Numbered from the stretch's first letter, positions 43,093 through 54,878 are shown. The stretch: DNA of 64,000 nt from Podospora pseudocomata (GCF_035222375.1 NC_085889.1:310001-374000), one strand, 5' to 3'. Notes: generated by a model not told the origin, from the letters alone. Numbers and translations are program-made.

Positions 43093-46000
43093 CTTTCCAC
43101 TTGATAGTCTTCTGCCTCTACCGGCTCAGCTTCTCGCAGGACCTGGTCTGGATCAGGCAGTGCCTGTCCGCCAGCGCGATAGGGCTCGATGAGAGAGACG
43201 TGGAAGGTATTGTGGATCCGCCAGTGCTTGGGGAGAGTCAGTCGGACAGCGGTAGGAGAGATCACCTTCTGGATTTTGAACGGGCCTAGCATCTTTTGTC
43301 CAGCTTCTTGGAGGGTCGTCGAGTCTTGATGTGTTTGGCATTGAGCATCACAAGTTGGTCCTGTTCAAATAAAGGGGCTTCTTTTTCTCTTCAAGTCGGC
43401 CCACTGCTTCATGCGCGTGCGGGCGTCCTCTAGTGCTTTCCGCGCTTCCTTATGAACTTGGGTCATCCAGTGTGCGTACAGCCGACTCGAGGGATTGTGG
43501 ACGGTGGTATTCGAGGAGGGGTTATTGGAAGCAGGGTGATAGCCATAGTTGGCGAAGAAAGGCGACATGCCTGTAGTCGACTTGCGAGCGTTATTGTACG
43601 CGAATTCTGCCATAGGGAGTAACTCATTCCAGTTAGCCATCTCGTAGTTGACAAAGGCACGGAGATACATCTCTAATTCTTGGTTAACGATTTCTGTCTG
43701 TCCATCTGTCTGCGGATGGAAGGCTGTGCTCATGCGACTGTTGATACCGACGAGCTTCAGGAAGTCTTTCCACAGGTGGGCGGTGAAGCGTGAGTCTCGA
43801 TCAGAAATGATGTCCGCTGGGACGCCGTGAAGTCGCCAATACTCGCGCGCGAAAATCCGGATCAGGTCGTCAGTCTTCTTCGCTTCAACGCGTAGGGGAA
43901 TGAAGTGTGCCATCTTCGTGAACATGTCCACGATGACCCAGATCGAGTCGCATCCAGAGGACAGTGGAAGGTCCGTGATGAAGTCCATGGAAATCGCTCT
44001 CCACGGCTTCCAAGGGATCTCCATTGGTTGGAGCAGCCCGAAGGTGCCATGGCGGGGGTTCTTGTTCTGTTGGCACTCTCTGCACCCACGTACGTATTCG
44101 CGGATGTCTTGATCCATGCCTGGCCACCAGAAATTGCGCCGTATAAGGTCGATAGTTCTGTCCATTCCCAGGTGGCCGGCGATGGCTGCGTCGTGCTCAG
44201 ACTTGAAGATCTCGTCGCGTAACGCGGGGTCCTTGGGGATCCTCAACAGGTTGTTGTGGTACAGTAGGCCATCGTCCGCATGCTCATTTTTGGGCGGTGT
44301 GGCCAGGTCCCTCGTATACTCGGCATCCTGGTGGGCGGCTGTTTTGACTCTGGCGATGAAATCATCGTTCCATGCCGGTGTAACCGGAATACTGGCGAGC
44401 CTTGCTGAGGAAACCAGAAAGGAAGGTCCTTCATTTGGCGGTGAAAAGTGGTGATTTTTCAGGACCGAAGTGATTGGCTGGTCCTCATCTCCCCCTTTCT
44501 CAGGCCGATATTGATCGAGTCTTGAGAGCACGTCGGCCTTGCCGTTAAGTCGTCCAGGCCGATACATGATAATGAAGTTGTAGGCGGCGAGCTCTTGCGC
44601 CCACCTTGCCTGGCGTCTATTTAAGACCTTCGCTGTGGTGAAGTATGCCAGGTTCTGATGATCGGAGTACACTTCGATGCGATGCTCTGCCCCCTCGAGG
44701 TATCTCCGCCATCTTGCAAAGCAGTCGACTATAGCTAGTAGCTCTTTGTCGTGTACTTCATAGTTCATCTCTGGTTTGGTGAGCTTTCTGGAGTGGAAAG
44801 CAACCGGGTGGAGCTTGCCATCGTCCCCCTTCTGGGACATCACTCCACCCAGGGCGAAGTCAGACGCATCCGTCTCCAGGACCGCCAGCTTTGCTGGGTC
44901 GAAGTGAGCGAGGATGGGAGCAGTGGTGAAGGCCTCCTTGAGCCTGTTGAATGCTATTTCCATGGCTTGTGTCCACTTCCACTGACGTGCGTCGAGCTTT
45001 AGGGATGCCGTGAGGGCTTGGGCAATGGCAGAGAACCCCTTAATAAAGCGTCGATAGAAGTTGGCGAAGCCGATGAAGGATTGGGTGGCCTTGAGTGTGG
45101 TAGGTCTCTCCCAGTTCAAGATGCAGTCTACCTTCTCCTTAGACATAGAGATCCCATGCTCAGAGATGATATACCCAAGGTACTCAACCTGCCTTGTAGC
45201 CCACACACACTTCTTTGCTGAGATGGTGAGGTTATTCTCTTTCAACCGCCGCAATACTTCTTTCGTGAGCCGGTCATGCTCCTCCATGGTCTCGGCGTAT
45301 ATGAGGATATCATCAACGTACGCCAGTACCCCCATGTCGATCAGGTCACTGAGGACTCCATGGACCATGGCTTGAAGGTGGCTGGGGCATTGATTAGCCC
45401 AAAATGCATGACCGTGAACTCGAAGAGACCGTAGCGGCAGCGGAAGGCTGTCTTCCACTCATCTCCCTCCTTGATTCGTACGAGGTTGAATCCACTCTTA
45501 AGATCGATCTTGGTGAAGTACTTAGCTCCGGCAAGACGATCTTGTAGCTCATTGATGAGTGGTAGAGGATACCTGTTGGGGATAGTGATGCCATTAAGTG
45601 CTCTCCAATCCACCACTGGTCGAAGGTCGTCTTCATGCGTTCCCTTCTTCTCGATGGAGGCGTCTTTATCCACCATAAAGAGTGGAGCGCTGCAAGGGGA
45701 CTTGGAAGGCCTGATCTTGCCTTCGGCCAGCATCTCATCCAGCCATGCGCGCAGGAACTTGAGCTCTTTGCCGCTGAGGGAGTAGATAGGCCCCCATGGT
45801 GGTGTCTTGCCATCCATTAGGTCGATCGTGTGGTCCCAGGGCTTATGATCAGGTAGCCTTTTGGATATATCATGAGGGACCAATGGTGCCAGGTCCCGGA
45901 AGCGTTCGGGAATAGAGCTTCGATCGTCCTTGACGCTGGAAATGATCCTACCAGCCTTCCCAAGTACCGATAGGCTAGTGCATCGTTCGCGGCATGTGGG

Positions 46001-46586
46001 AGAGGTAAATACAATCTTCGTGGGGTCTTGGTCGTAGAAGCCAGCTGGTTGGTGTTCTTGGAGCCACCAGTGTGGTAGGATGATATCGCATTCTGCGTCG
46101 AGCTTACTGACTTCGAATTGCAACTTGGTGAAGTGGTCTTCTGAGTGCCTAAGCACCATGGTGTCGGTGTACAATGCTTCCTTACTGGCATCTCCTTCTC
46201 CAGTAAAGGATTGAAGGTAGAACCCAGGAGGGTGACGGAAGGTCTTGATCGCGAGGCGGGTAGCCACATCCTCCGATAAGACGGGAACGGCACTGCCAGG
46301 ATCCAAGAGAACGCGTACCGGGTGTTCCCGAGGGCGCGCGTTGGTACCTTCGATGATGCTCATGCTGACGATAGGCCTGGTCCCCACCTTAGGCCGGTGT
46401 CGTGGTTGTTCATCCTCGTCCTCCTCGCGAGGGCGCTTGACTCCCGCAACGGTGACGCCAGTAGGCCGATTACATCCTGTCGGCGTGGTCAGGCGGCCTA
46501 GTGAAAACCCGTCTCAGTGCCAGACATGTCGTCGTCAAGTACTTCGAAGACCGGTGGTTCATCATCGTCAATGTGTACCCCAATAG
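43093..46586 (-). mobile_element. Chromovirus part: pol region (protease, RT, RNase H, integrase)
   Basis: In element order the region shows the protease-like segment (VRVLLDPGSAVPVLS), reverse transcriptase (YFTKIDLKSGFNLVRI and AYVDDILIYAET), RNase H (LETDASDFALGGVMSQ), the HHCC head of integrase and the integrase core (HPQTDGQTEIVNQELEMYL). These are standard Ty3/gypsy parts in standard order. Confidence 0.92.
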
Positions 46587-46613
46587 CGTCGATTCGTACT
46601 TTCTTTGGAGGTG

Positions 46614-49008
46614 CTAATTCGTTTTCTTTTCTTTCTCCTCGGCCTTCCGCTTGACCCCGGCTACCTTGGGAGGAGCCGCGGGAAGGTCGTTACCGGAGAC
46701 ATCCTTTCTGGCGAAGCAGGCAAGGGTGTGATGATTGTTGCGGCCGCATCGCCAGCATGTAGACCCATCCTTTTTATGCCTGTCGACGTTATCTTGGGAG
46801 ATTCCCGCTAGTGCCTCTTTCACGGTTACCCACTTAATATCCTTTGGATCGGGTCTGCCGCTTGGAGCCTTGGGGGTGCCTTGCTGCTTCTTGAGGATGG
46901 ATTTGACGGTTGTTGGGAGCGACTTTGGTGGGGAGGGCCCGTCTTCGAGCGCCCGAGATCGAAGTGGGCGTGTCTTTTTCCCGCCCGGTGGCCGACTGAG
47001 ATGCCAGGGTTGGTGAGCATATTCTCATAGATGTGGCCAGCTTCCTGGATGGCGTGGAGGAAGTCCTCGTCTGTCTCCGGGACTCCTCCCTGTCTTGAGT
47101 AGATCAACTTGGTGATCTCGTCCGGGAGTGCCTTTGAGATGTGACTCTGGAACGTGGTTCCTGACCACTGGACTACTTCGTTGAGGTCCATAAGCTCGGT
47201 CAAGTATTGCGAGATATCTCCTTGGTACCGGAGTTCTTGCATCTTGCGGGCATTGCGGTACCTCTCGGCTGTATCCCGAAAGCGTTCTTTGATGGCAGTG
47301 GTGTAATTGCTCCAGATATCCATGAAGCCTAGCCTCCGTACTTGGCTGACTCGCTGTTGGTGCCACACCTGGGCCTTGTCGGTGAGCAGAGATCCAACCC
47401 AGTTGATCTTGACCTGGTCGGTGGGGAACCCTGTGGGGTAGGAATCCATATATGCTTCCACCTTGAGCCACCAGGACCTAAATTTGGAGAGGTCTCTGCC
47501 ATCGTAGGCTGGGGGTTTTGCCATATGCACCGGGTTGACCTGGACTGGTGCCTGGGAAAACTGACGAATAAGTCGAGTGAGGTCGTCTTGACCCGAGGGA
47601 CTGGGTGATCGAGGGCGGTTGCGTGAGGCTGGAGGTCCTCTAGGTGGTCCTCCTCCGGCTCCGTCCGCGGGCGGTCGCCTCTCACGGCGATCATCGTGGG
47701 TGTCCTCTGAGTCCGAGTCATCGGGGTCAGAGGGTGGTTCTCCGTTGGTAGCGACGAATCGTCGAGGAGGGAGGCTTCCTCCTCCGCCACCATTGGGTGT
47801 GGGCGTCATATACATAGGGCCGGCTCGAGAGGATTCGAACTGGATATTGGCTTGTTGAGCTGTGCGGCGTGCTTGGGCATCTTGTAGTGCCTGGGTAGTT
47901 AAGCGCTCTCGCACACGCCGAGTTGAGGATGATACTTTGGAGGGTATGGCTGTGGATGGATGCGATGGTCGCACCGATGCCCGTTGGCTTACACTGCGCC
48001 AGACAGAATTGACGTCGGCATCAGGATTCCGCTCCATCTGAGCGCGGAATTCCTTGAGATCTTCCGCCATAAGCTTCTTGACCTGTTCCATGATACGCCG
48101 TCCGTGGTCATCGAGAGTAGCGGGATTAACAAACTCTTTGGCCAAGAGTCCCGTGATATCTCGGTCGCGTTGGGTAGCCCATTCCTGGACATCACTATTG
48201 AACCTTTTCTGAAATGTAACCTCCTTCTCGAGGGTCATTAAGGCGGAGTGGTGTCGGTTAGCCGCTTCGCTAAGTTGCTCGATGGCTTGTTGACGCTGCC
48301 GTTCGTCCTGGGTGATAACTGCGATAGCTTTCCAGATCTGGTTCGCAAAGGCGGCGCTGTCATTTTCAACCTGCTGACGGAAGTGCCTGATTTGTTGTTC
48401 AGAGACCTGGACCCCGAGCTTGACCATGCCAGCGCAAACAGTGTACTGTTCACGGATATGCTCGTATTGCTGCTTAAGGCGTGCGAGTTCTTGGTGGTCG
48501 ATACGCTCCTTGTGTTGCTGTCGAGCAAGCTGTCGTACACCTTCGTAGGCCTCGCTCATTCGGCGATGGAGTTCGATAATCCATGGTGCCGGGTCATGGA
48601 CGGCTCCAGGCAAAGGCTGGATCTCAGAGGGTCGCTCATAATGACTTCAAAGTCCTGAGGCGAGTAGAGCGTAAGCTCCATGTGGTCGTCGACCTGGACA
48701 GGCTCGGCTGAAGGAGAGCGATAGTCCGCCATATTGTAGGTGGAGATGGACGCGCTATCGAATTCTTCTTGTAGGTTTCGAGCGGTCGCGTACGTGGGTG
48801 ACACCGTGGCTGGTGATGCCGGAAGAGGAATGTGGGCGGCGTAGCCGGGAATGAAAGGTCGCGGAGTAGGCGAGGCGTTGAAGGAGTATTCTCCTGTAGT
48901 GAAGTCGGAATCTTCGTCGTCGTCAACCCAAGGGTTACACGGTAGTGGAACGAATCCTTCAACGATATCTGAGGGTGGAGCTGATGATGATGTGGTGGAC
49001 ATCAACAA
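46614..49008 (-). mobile_element. Chromovirus part: gag region with zinc knuckle
   Basis: A capsid-like retrotransposon gag segment (around YLTELMDLNEVVQWSG) is preceded by a helical, coiled-coil-like N-terminal part. A CCHC zinc knuckle at the end follows. This is the usual gag layout in fungal Ty3/gypsy elements. Confidence 0.85.
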
Positions 49009-49089
49009 AGGAAGAAAGCGGGGTAAGTGGCGATAGCGCTATGGCGTCGTAGTGCAGTAGTTGTCGTCTTCGATTGTTTGAAGATTATA

Positions 49090-49439
49090 TGTGACAAGGG
49101 CTGTAATATCAGGGCTTGGAACTCATGGTTCAATTCAGGCTAATAATCTTCAATGGCCTCGAAGAGCGTGATGAGGAAGAAGAACGTCTAGGAATACAAA
49201 CAGATCTCAGAGACGCGTATTTATCCATCGTCAGGTGGTCCGTGCCCAGTGGCCTCGAGCCGCTGCCAAGTTCCTCAATATCTCAGGGGCCAGTGGGCTT
49301 CCTTTGATAACCGCCATGCCTTCAGATTGCCTGCCTCGCTTTCAACGAGAGGTTCACAACTTGCAGTTACCCCTTCTTGCGGTGGTATCGGCAGTGTTGC
49401 TGGCCGTGGTTGCGGGTGGTTGGCTTTTGCCGTGTGACA
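49090..49439 (-). repeat. Right LTR (5' LTR of the element)
   Basis: This is the partner of the left LTR, 350 bp with the same TG...CA ends. The ATTGC target duplication follows at 49440-49444. Confidence 0.95.
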
Positions 49440-49741
49440 ATTGCTACGGCTTCGTCTTTATGAGACTCCCATGGTCAGAGGGCGGTGCTTTGGTCTTTGC
49501 TACCTTACCGAGGTGGGTACCTAGCTAGCTGAGGTCAATTACAACGCACCTGGTATCTTGTCTCCCTTAATCACCTGACACTCTATGTAGGGCTAGTCTA
49601 TACCGGAAAATGACTTCGCAGAAACAATGAGCACACAAATCAGAGAGCTGGGGGTTGGGGGAGGTGTCAAAGGCATAGGTTGTCATGTGTTACAGGGTAT
49701 AAACTAAGCCGCTACTCCATCTGTGTCAATATCCACCCCAT

Positions 49742-51215
49742 TTACGTGTACCAAGTAGGCTCAGGGTGCTCCCGGAGCAAGAAATATCTTCCCAGCTCTC
49801 GGTTCTTGTAAGCCACCGGATCGTGCAGAGTGTGGGTTCTGATATCTCTCCAGAATCTGTCCAGCCCAACCTTGCTGGCAGTTGCCCTGGAGCCAGTCAC
49901 TTCAAACACTCCCGCTGTCACCCGAAGACCAACATCGGTGGTGACAACCTTGACGGAGGCAACCAACTCGGCCCATTCACCACGCTCCTCGATGGGGAAG
50001 GCGGCTCGGTTGTTCTGGTAGGTGCCATAGATGCGGTCAGCTTCGGCCCCAGCCTGGTTGGCAAGGGCCTCGGCAGCACGGAGGTGGGCGAAGAAGTTGC
50101 CGTAGGTGGAGAGGATGTAGAACTCATCGGTGGCCTTCTCCTTGTTCTGTTTTGGCAGGTTAGGCGTTGTTTTCTATCTATTGTGGGAAAGGATGGTACT
50201 CACATCGCCGCCGTATGGCCACGCTCTTGTGCTGGTTGTGGTGTACTTCTTGGCAAAGTCCAAGGCGCCGAGGGCGATGCCAAGGTAGAAATTGCTGAAC
50301 ACGAGTTGAATACTGCATTGTGTTAGTATCAGAACAAGACAAATGGTTGTAAAGGTAAACCTACGTAGGAAGCAAGAGAGCGGGAAAAGAAATGCCCAGC
50401 ACAGCCGGGTCAGGCTTCTTGGTCGCCACATCCCAACCAAGAGCATCAGTCCATGGGGCGGAGATGCCTTCAATCTTGGCGCTACCAGACTCCGTCAACC
50501 TCAAGCCAACATTGTCCCAGTTGTAGTGGAACTGAATACCAGCTTGGGCAGTAGGAACGATGGCAAAAATGTGCTCTTCAGGTCTGTCATGAATGGCACC
50601 CTCGAGGACGATAAGATCAGAGACAGCGGCGCCAGTGGTGAAGTTCTTGAAGCCGTTGTAGATGATGTTGGAGTCATCGTATGTGATCTTGAGGTCATTG
50701 TCTCTTGGGTTGACAGCGCCGCCGACGTAGTAGTTGTTTTCAATGATGAGCTTCTGGAACCGTTCGGCCTGCTCATCATTGCCGACCACGTGGGCTGTTC
50801 GTGACCACAAGAGGTGGTATCCAAGCAACATTCCAATGGAGCTACATCATGTGTTAGGCTTCAAACGCTTGCCATGGGGAAGTTAAGAGGAAACATACCC
50901 GTCGCCTTTGGCAACTTCTCTGATGACCTTATAGCCGACACTCCATGGTTGCTCACCACCACCGTACTTTTTTGGGCCGAGAACCTTCAAAAGCCCAGAG
51001 TGCTTGAGAAGAGCAACCTCGGCTTTTGGGGATTTGTTGGCTTTCTCGCGAGCAGCAGCATCAACCGACAAAACACCCGCAACTTCACGAGCACGCTCAA
51101 GCCAGCCTTGAGCATCAGTGGGATAGGTCGCCCATTTCGACTCGTACTCGGCGTAGACTGCTGGGTCAGTGGCGGAAGGAGCCTGGCTGATGACTGGAAC
51201 CACTGGAGTGGCCAT
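49742..51215 (-). CDS. SfnB/DszC-like flavin monooxygenase (acyl-CoA dehydrogenase fold)
   Basis: Four exons (51215-50899, 50841-50365, 50312-50204 and 50146-49742) with three introns of 52-57 nt give 435 aa. The start is MATPVVPVISQAPS. The fold is that of acyl-CoA dehydrogenases, but the pattern fits the reduced-flavin-dependent monooxygenase branch with DszC and SfnB. Visible segments are LKHSGLLKVLGPKKYGGG, SIGMLLGYHLLWSRTAHVVG, GFKNFTTGAAVSDLIVLEGA, FSNFYLGIALGALDFAKKY and GSRATASKVGLDRFWRDIRT. That last segment is the C-terminal motif of the branch. Such enzymes free sulfur from organosulfur compounds in bacteria. It is divergent from the SfnG-like gene across 1.37 kb with a CYS3-type site. 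The arrangement mirrors bacterial sfn loci. Acquisition from bacteria is possible but, with introns present, would be old. Confidence 0.88.
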
Positions 51216-52583
51216 TGTGGTGTGCTTTTTTTGTGAGGGACACGGTGTAGGGGTATCAAAAGGCTTGAAAATAATGGTGGGAATGGCAGAAAGAGCCTGT
51301 TGACGGTAGACTGAAGAGTTACATGTTGAGAATGTGAGTAGTATGCCCTCTTCTTATACTAAGGCTCATAACCTTGCACATCAACGCCATCATGCCCTTC
51401 GGGTATCCCTCTGCTGCTGCCATGGCGACCACATCGATCGTGCTTCCCATCTCGTCACGAAAACTCCCGATTGGTATTGCGACTAAAGCCTCCAGAATTC
51501 CGTGAGTCGCTTTTCTGGTAAGGATACGCTTGTGAGCAGCAGGTGAGACTCTTCCAGCCCCGAAATCAAACAAAAGACGGCTCTACCCGGCGCTATTGGG
51601 ATTGAAGGCCTGCGTGTTTCAGAGCACACCACAAGCCATGGGCAGCAAATGGCGACTAAGAAGAGCAACCAAGACCCTTAATCCCAGCAGGCTGCGTAGT
51701 ATCATGCTCATTGAGATCTTGGTGTCTTAGATGGATTAGATTGATTCGATGGGTTAACGATCTGACATGTTTGGCGTGCTTCAACCTCATGCTGCCGCCG
51801 ATCTAGGACTCCAGCCAGTCGTGAACGCCCTTGAAGATGACGCCACAGGTCCCAAAAATGATAACAGAGCTACCCGCAGCTGAGGATGCAGGAAGGAGCC
51901 GCTTTGGAAGCTACCACTGCGATGGAGCTTTGATCTTTCTCTCGACTTACACCTGCTGTCCAATTATCTTCGCCGGCTCCACCTCCGTCCTGGCCGTGAA
52001 CCCCCCCGTGCGCACCACCCCCCTCTGCTCAAGCACAAGCAGCAAACGAGCACACTCCGAGTTTCCGAACGTCCGCGACGCTTTCAAACAGTTCTTTTTC
52101 TTCATTACAGTGGATGGTCATTGGAAGACTGAAGCTAAGATTCAGTCTGCCAGCTCCGCCTTGCTAGTCGATTGCGTGCTGGGGGTCCGCATTCCCCACG
52201 CCAAGACCAGGCCGATCAACCGAGATCCTCCCCAACTCTATGCTGTTGGCGCATGGCATCATTGCCTTGCGCGATGACGGGATGCGCTCACATCTCAGTC
52301 AAGAGAACTGCCCAACTTTTTGCGGGTGGCCCCAAGTGTATAAGAGCGAGCAGGATGTTTATTAGAGGATTGCCCAAACCAGTTGCTGAATTGCGTGATC
52401 GACCCGGTCTTGTTTCTTGAACGCGAGATAGTCAAGACGTCAAGAGATCTTATCTTGCAGCTTGCTTGAGCCAACGCTACTCATCTTGGACGTCTTTGTT
52501 TCCAACACCCCTGAGTTAGCCCCTTTCCGTCTCCCTGCCAACACACACACCACAACAACAACCACCACCACCACAAAGCAACA
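51216..52583. promoter_or_regulatory. Divergent promoter between SfnB-like and SfnG-like genes
   Basis: The 1368-bp spacer contains no supported gene; the open frames lack any family pattern. It holds the CYS3-type site described separately. The leader of the SfnG-like gene is rich in CA/ACC repeats directly before its ATG. Confidence 0.5.
52253..52262. promoter_or_regulatory. CYS3/MetR-type sulfur-control site
   Basis: ATGGCATCAT fits the palindromic consensus ATGRYRYCAT bound by the bZIP sulfur regulator CYS3 of Neurospora at every position. With equal base use such a match is expected about once per 65 kb. It lies 322 bp upstream of the SfnG-like ATG and about 1.0 kb from the SfnB-like ATG. 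Confidence 0.55.
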
Positions 52584-53753
52584 ATGGCTCAACCACACGA
52601 ACTCAACACCGACCCCGACCGTCTTCTCTTCGCCTACTGGGTCCCCAATGTCTCTGGCGGCCTCGTGGTCTCCAAAATCCCCCAAAACACCTCTTCCTCT
52701 CTCAAATCCAACCTGACCTACGCCCGCACCGCCGAACAGCACGGCTTCGAATACGCCCTCACCCAAATCCGCTTCACGGCCCTCTACGGCGCCTCGGAAC
52801 AGCACGAGTCCGTCTCCTTCTCCCAGGCCCTCCTCCACGGCACCGAAAAGCTCAAAGTCATCGCCGCCATCCTCCCCGGCCCATGGACACCAGCCGTCGT
52901 TGCCAAGCAGCTCGCCAGCATCGACAATTACACCGACGGCAGAATCGCCGTCAACATCGTCTCGGGCTGGTTTAAGGGCGAGTTCCACGCCATTGGGGAG
53001 TGGTGGCTGGATCACGCCGAGAGATACAGACGCTCGAATGAGTTCATGAGGTGTCTGCGTGGTATCTGGACCGCGCCCAAGGATGAGGGCTTCACCTTTT
53101 CGGGAGACTTTTACCGGTTCAAGAATTACAAGCTGGCGCCTAAGCCGGTGCAGAAGCCGCACCCGCCTATCTTTCAGGGGGGGAATAGTGAGGATGCGAG
53201 GGTGAATGGGGCTGAGGTGGCGGATTGGTATTTTATGAATGGGAATGATCTCGAGGGGTTCAGGGCGCAGATTCAGGATGTCAAGGCGAGGGCTGCCAAG
53301 GTTGGCAGGGAGGAGCACGTCAAGTTTGCGGTGAATGGGTTTGTGATTGTGAGGGATACCGAGGAGGAGGCGATTAGAGTGCTGCAGGAGATTCAGGGCA
53401 AGGCCGACCAGGGTGCGATTGAGGCGTTTGCGCAGGAAGTGAAGAACGCTGGCCAGAGCACCAAGGAGAAGCAGGGCATGTGGGCGACGAGCACGTTTAA
53501 TGATCTGGTGCAGTATAATGATGGGTTCAAGACCAAGTTGGTCGGTACCAAGGAGCAGGTGGCCGAGAGAATTGTGTTGCTCAAGGCTTTGGGTGTCAAC
53601 CTGCTCTTGACTGCCTTCCTTCATTACGATCAGGAGGTTGAGCAGTTTGGCAAGGAGGTGCTTCCGCTGGTACGGAAGCTCGAGGCCGAGGGACGTGGCA
53701 AGGACGTCGCGTATGAGATTGAGAGGACTGGTGCCGTTTATCAGAAGCACTAA
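52584..53753 (+). CDS. SfnG-like FMNH2-dependent dimethyl sulfone monooxygenase
   Basis: One intron-free frame encodes 389 aa with a luciferase-like TIM barrel. The start MAQPHELNTDPDRLLFAYWVPN and the segments YARTAEQHGFEYALTQIRF, YTDGRIAVNIVSGWFKGEF, ERYRRSNEFM and KPHPPIFQGGNSEDAR match the group C flavin monooxygenases SfnG/SsuD. SfnG turns dimethyl sulfone into methanesulfinate with reduced FMN from a separate reductase. The bacterial name is used by pattern only; alkanesulfonate monooxygenase is the main alternative. It pairs divergently with the SfnB-like gene, and a sulfur-control site lies between. The lack of introns contrasts with its neighbour. Probably cytosolic, as no targeting signal is obvious. 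Confidence 0.92.
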   Translation: MAQPHELNTDPDRLLFAYWVPNVSGGLVVSKIPQNTSSSLKSNLTYARTAEQHGFEYALTQIRFTALYGASEQHESVSFSQALLHGTEKLKVIAAILPGPWTPAVVAKQLASIDNYTDGRIAVNIVSGWFKGEFHAIGEWWLDHAERYRRSNEFMRCLRGIWTAPKDEGFTFSGDFYRFKNYKLAPKPVQKPHPPIFQGGNSEDARVNGAEVADWYFMNGNDLEGFRAQIQDVKARAAKVGREEHVKFAVNGFVIVRDTEEEAIRVLQEIQGKADQGAIEAFAQEVKNAGQSTKEKQGMWATSTFNDLVQYNDGFKTKLVGTKEQVAERIVLLKALGVNLLLTAFLHYDQEVEQFGKEVLPLVRKLEAEGRGKDVAYEIERTGAVYQKH

Positions 53754-53813
53754 GCCTTGACCTGTACGATTGAATTATGATAATGAAGCAAATAAAACAA
53801 TACCCATGCTCAT

Positions 53814-54878
53814 CTAGAGATCATCCTCCTGCCCGACAATAACGTTCACCAGTTGGCTGTTGTTTGATGTGACATGCTCGCCGGCGGTGGCTCGTACTTG
53901 AGCCTTCCACTCTGGTGTAGGGAGGTACATTGGTGAGCACCAGAGCTGATATCGTGTGTCCTGCACCGGATGCCAGTCCCACCAAGCGTCGTCATGTCCA
54001 GTCTTTATTCGAATGTCGTAAGAGTAGGCACCGTAGACGAGGTCCCATGTGACTGTGAGCCTGACCCAACCCTCGTGATTTGGTGATGACGCCACTGCTG
54101 CAAGGTTGACTGGCGTAGACAACACACGACGCGGCACCGGTTGAGGGATCTCGAGCTCTTTTGTTGACCTGTCTGTCAAGGCAAATTCGGGAGAGAGCAG
54201 CGTGCGCGAGAAGGCTTGGGCAATCTCAAATTCGCCAAGAGCGCCAGGGTGAAGCCCATCGTAGGATCCTTCTCTGCAAAGGTAGTTCTCGCAAAGATGA
54301 ACCAAAACAACGGGTGACGACGGTTGATTCCAGCTTGGGATTGCTTGAGCGAGCAGTTCGTTATACGTCTCGACTCTCACGGGTAGATCACCCAGCCCCG
54401 GAACAATAGTACGCTGCGGTACGTTCGCTATGGCAAATTTGAGGGCCTGGTTGTGAGTGCGCGCTTCTGTTATCAAGGCCTCCATGCTCTTGAGGGTTCC
54501 CCCTGGATCGCTTATGCCCCACCCAATGTCGTTAAAGCCCAACTCTACAAGACACAGGTCCGGCTTGTGTGTGGCGACCTGTTCGCCAATTCCGTCCTTG
54601 ACGACGCATGCTGCTTTTCCCCACCAAGAATAATGATAGCAATCCTGGAGGAAATCTCGGTTCACATCTGGAGCGTATCCCCCATCGCGAGTTCGATCGT
54701 CCTCTGGAGGAGGTGGGATGGTGCCCTTGTGCGGCCCCACAAACACAACGGGAGTGTTGTTTTGTCGAAACCATTCCCATATTCGATACCGCCAAGTCCA
54801 GTCGCCTTCACGGCCGTGGGAAATCGAGTCTCCCACGATCATGATCCTTGTGGCCGGTCGTGTCGGTACTCCGCCCAT
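53814..54878 (-). CDS. SGNH/GDSL-type esterase with C-terminal fibronectin III-like domain
   Basis: A single frame of 354 aa shows all four SGNH blocks: GDSISHG (Ser about 18), a Gly block around DGGYAP, GFNDIGW (Asn about 120) and DGLHP (Asp/His about 207-210). This is the pattern of carbohydrate esterase-type SGNH hydrolases. The last roughly 90 residues (from LSTPVNLAAVASSPNHEG on, with VTWDLVYGAYSYDIRIK) look like a fibronectin III module. No signal peptide is visible at the chosen start; there is no in-frame upstream alternative with one. It is convergent with the SfnG-like gene, 60 bp between stops. The substrate is unknown. Confidence 0.88.
   Translation of the reverse strand: MGGVPTRPATRIMIVGDSISHGREGDWTWRYRIWEWFRQNNTPVVFVGPHKGTIPPPPEDDRTRDGGYAPDVNRDFLQDCYHYSWWGKAACVVKDGIGEQVATHKPDLCLVELGFNDIGWGISDPGGTLKSMEALITEARTHNQALKFAIANVPQRTIVPGLGDLPVRVETYNELLAQAIPSWNQPSSPVVLVHLCENYLCREGSYDGLHPGALGEFEIAQAFSRTLLSPEFALTDRSTKELEIPQPVPRRVLSTPVNLAAVASSPNHEGWVRLTVTWDLVYGAYSYDIRIKTGHDDAWWDWHPVQDTRYQLWCSPMYLPTPEWKAQVRATAGEHVTSNNSQLVNVIVGQEDDL

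Larger units (their letters stand above)
42512..49439 (-). mobile_element. Ty3/gypsy LTR retrotransposon of the chromovirus group
   Basis: The element is 6928 bp long, lies on the minus strand, has 350-bp LTRs at both ends, and is flanked by ATTGC. In its own 5' to 3' direction it holds a gag region with a CCHC zinc knuckle (CWRCGRNNHHTLACF), a pepsin-like protease, reverse transcriptase, RNase H, integrase with a zinc-binding HHCC head, and a C-terminal chromodomain (VKYLVKWEGWP...WEPYDHF). This order and the chromodomain place it among the chromoviruses. A purine-rich tract (AGAAGGGGAGATGG) borders its 3' LTR. The coding part is broken at about five places, although a few may reflect the frame changes this family uses. 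Both LTRs look identical by eye, so the insertion is very recent. I see no obvious C-to-T saturation as left by RIP. Confidence 0.95.
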
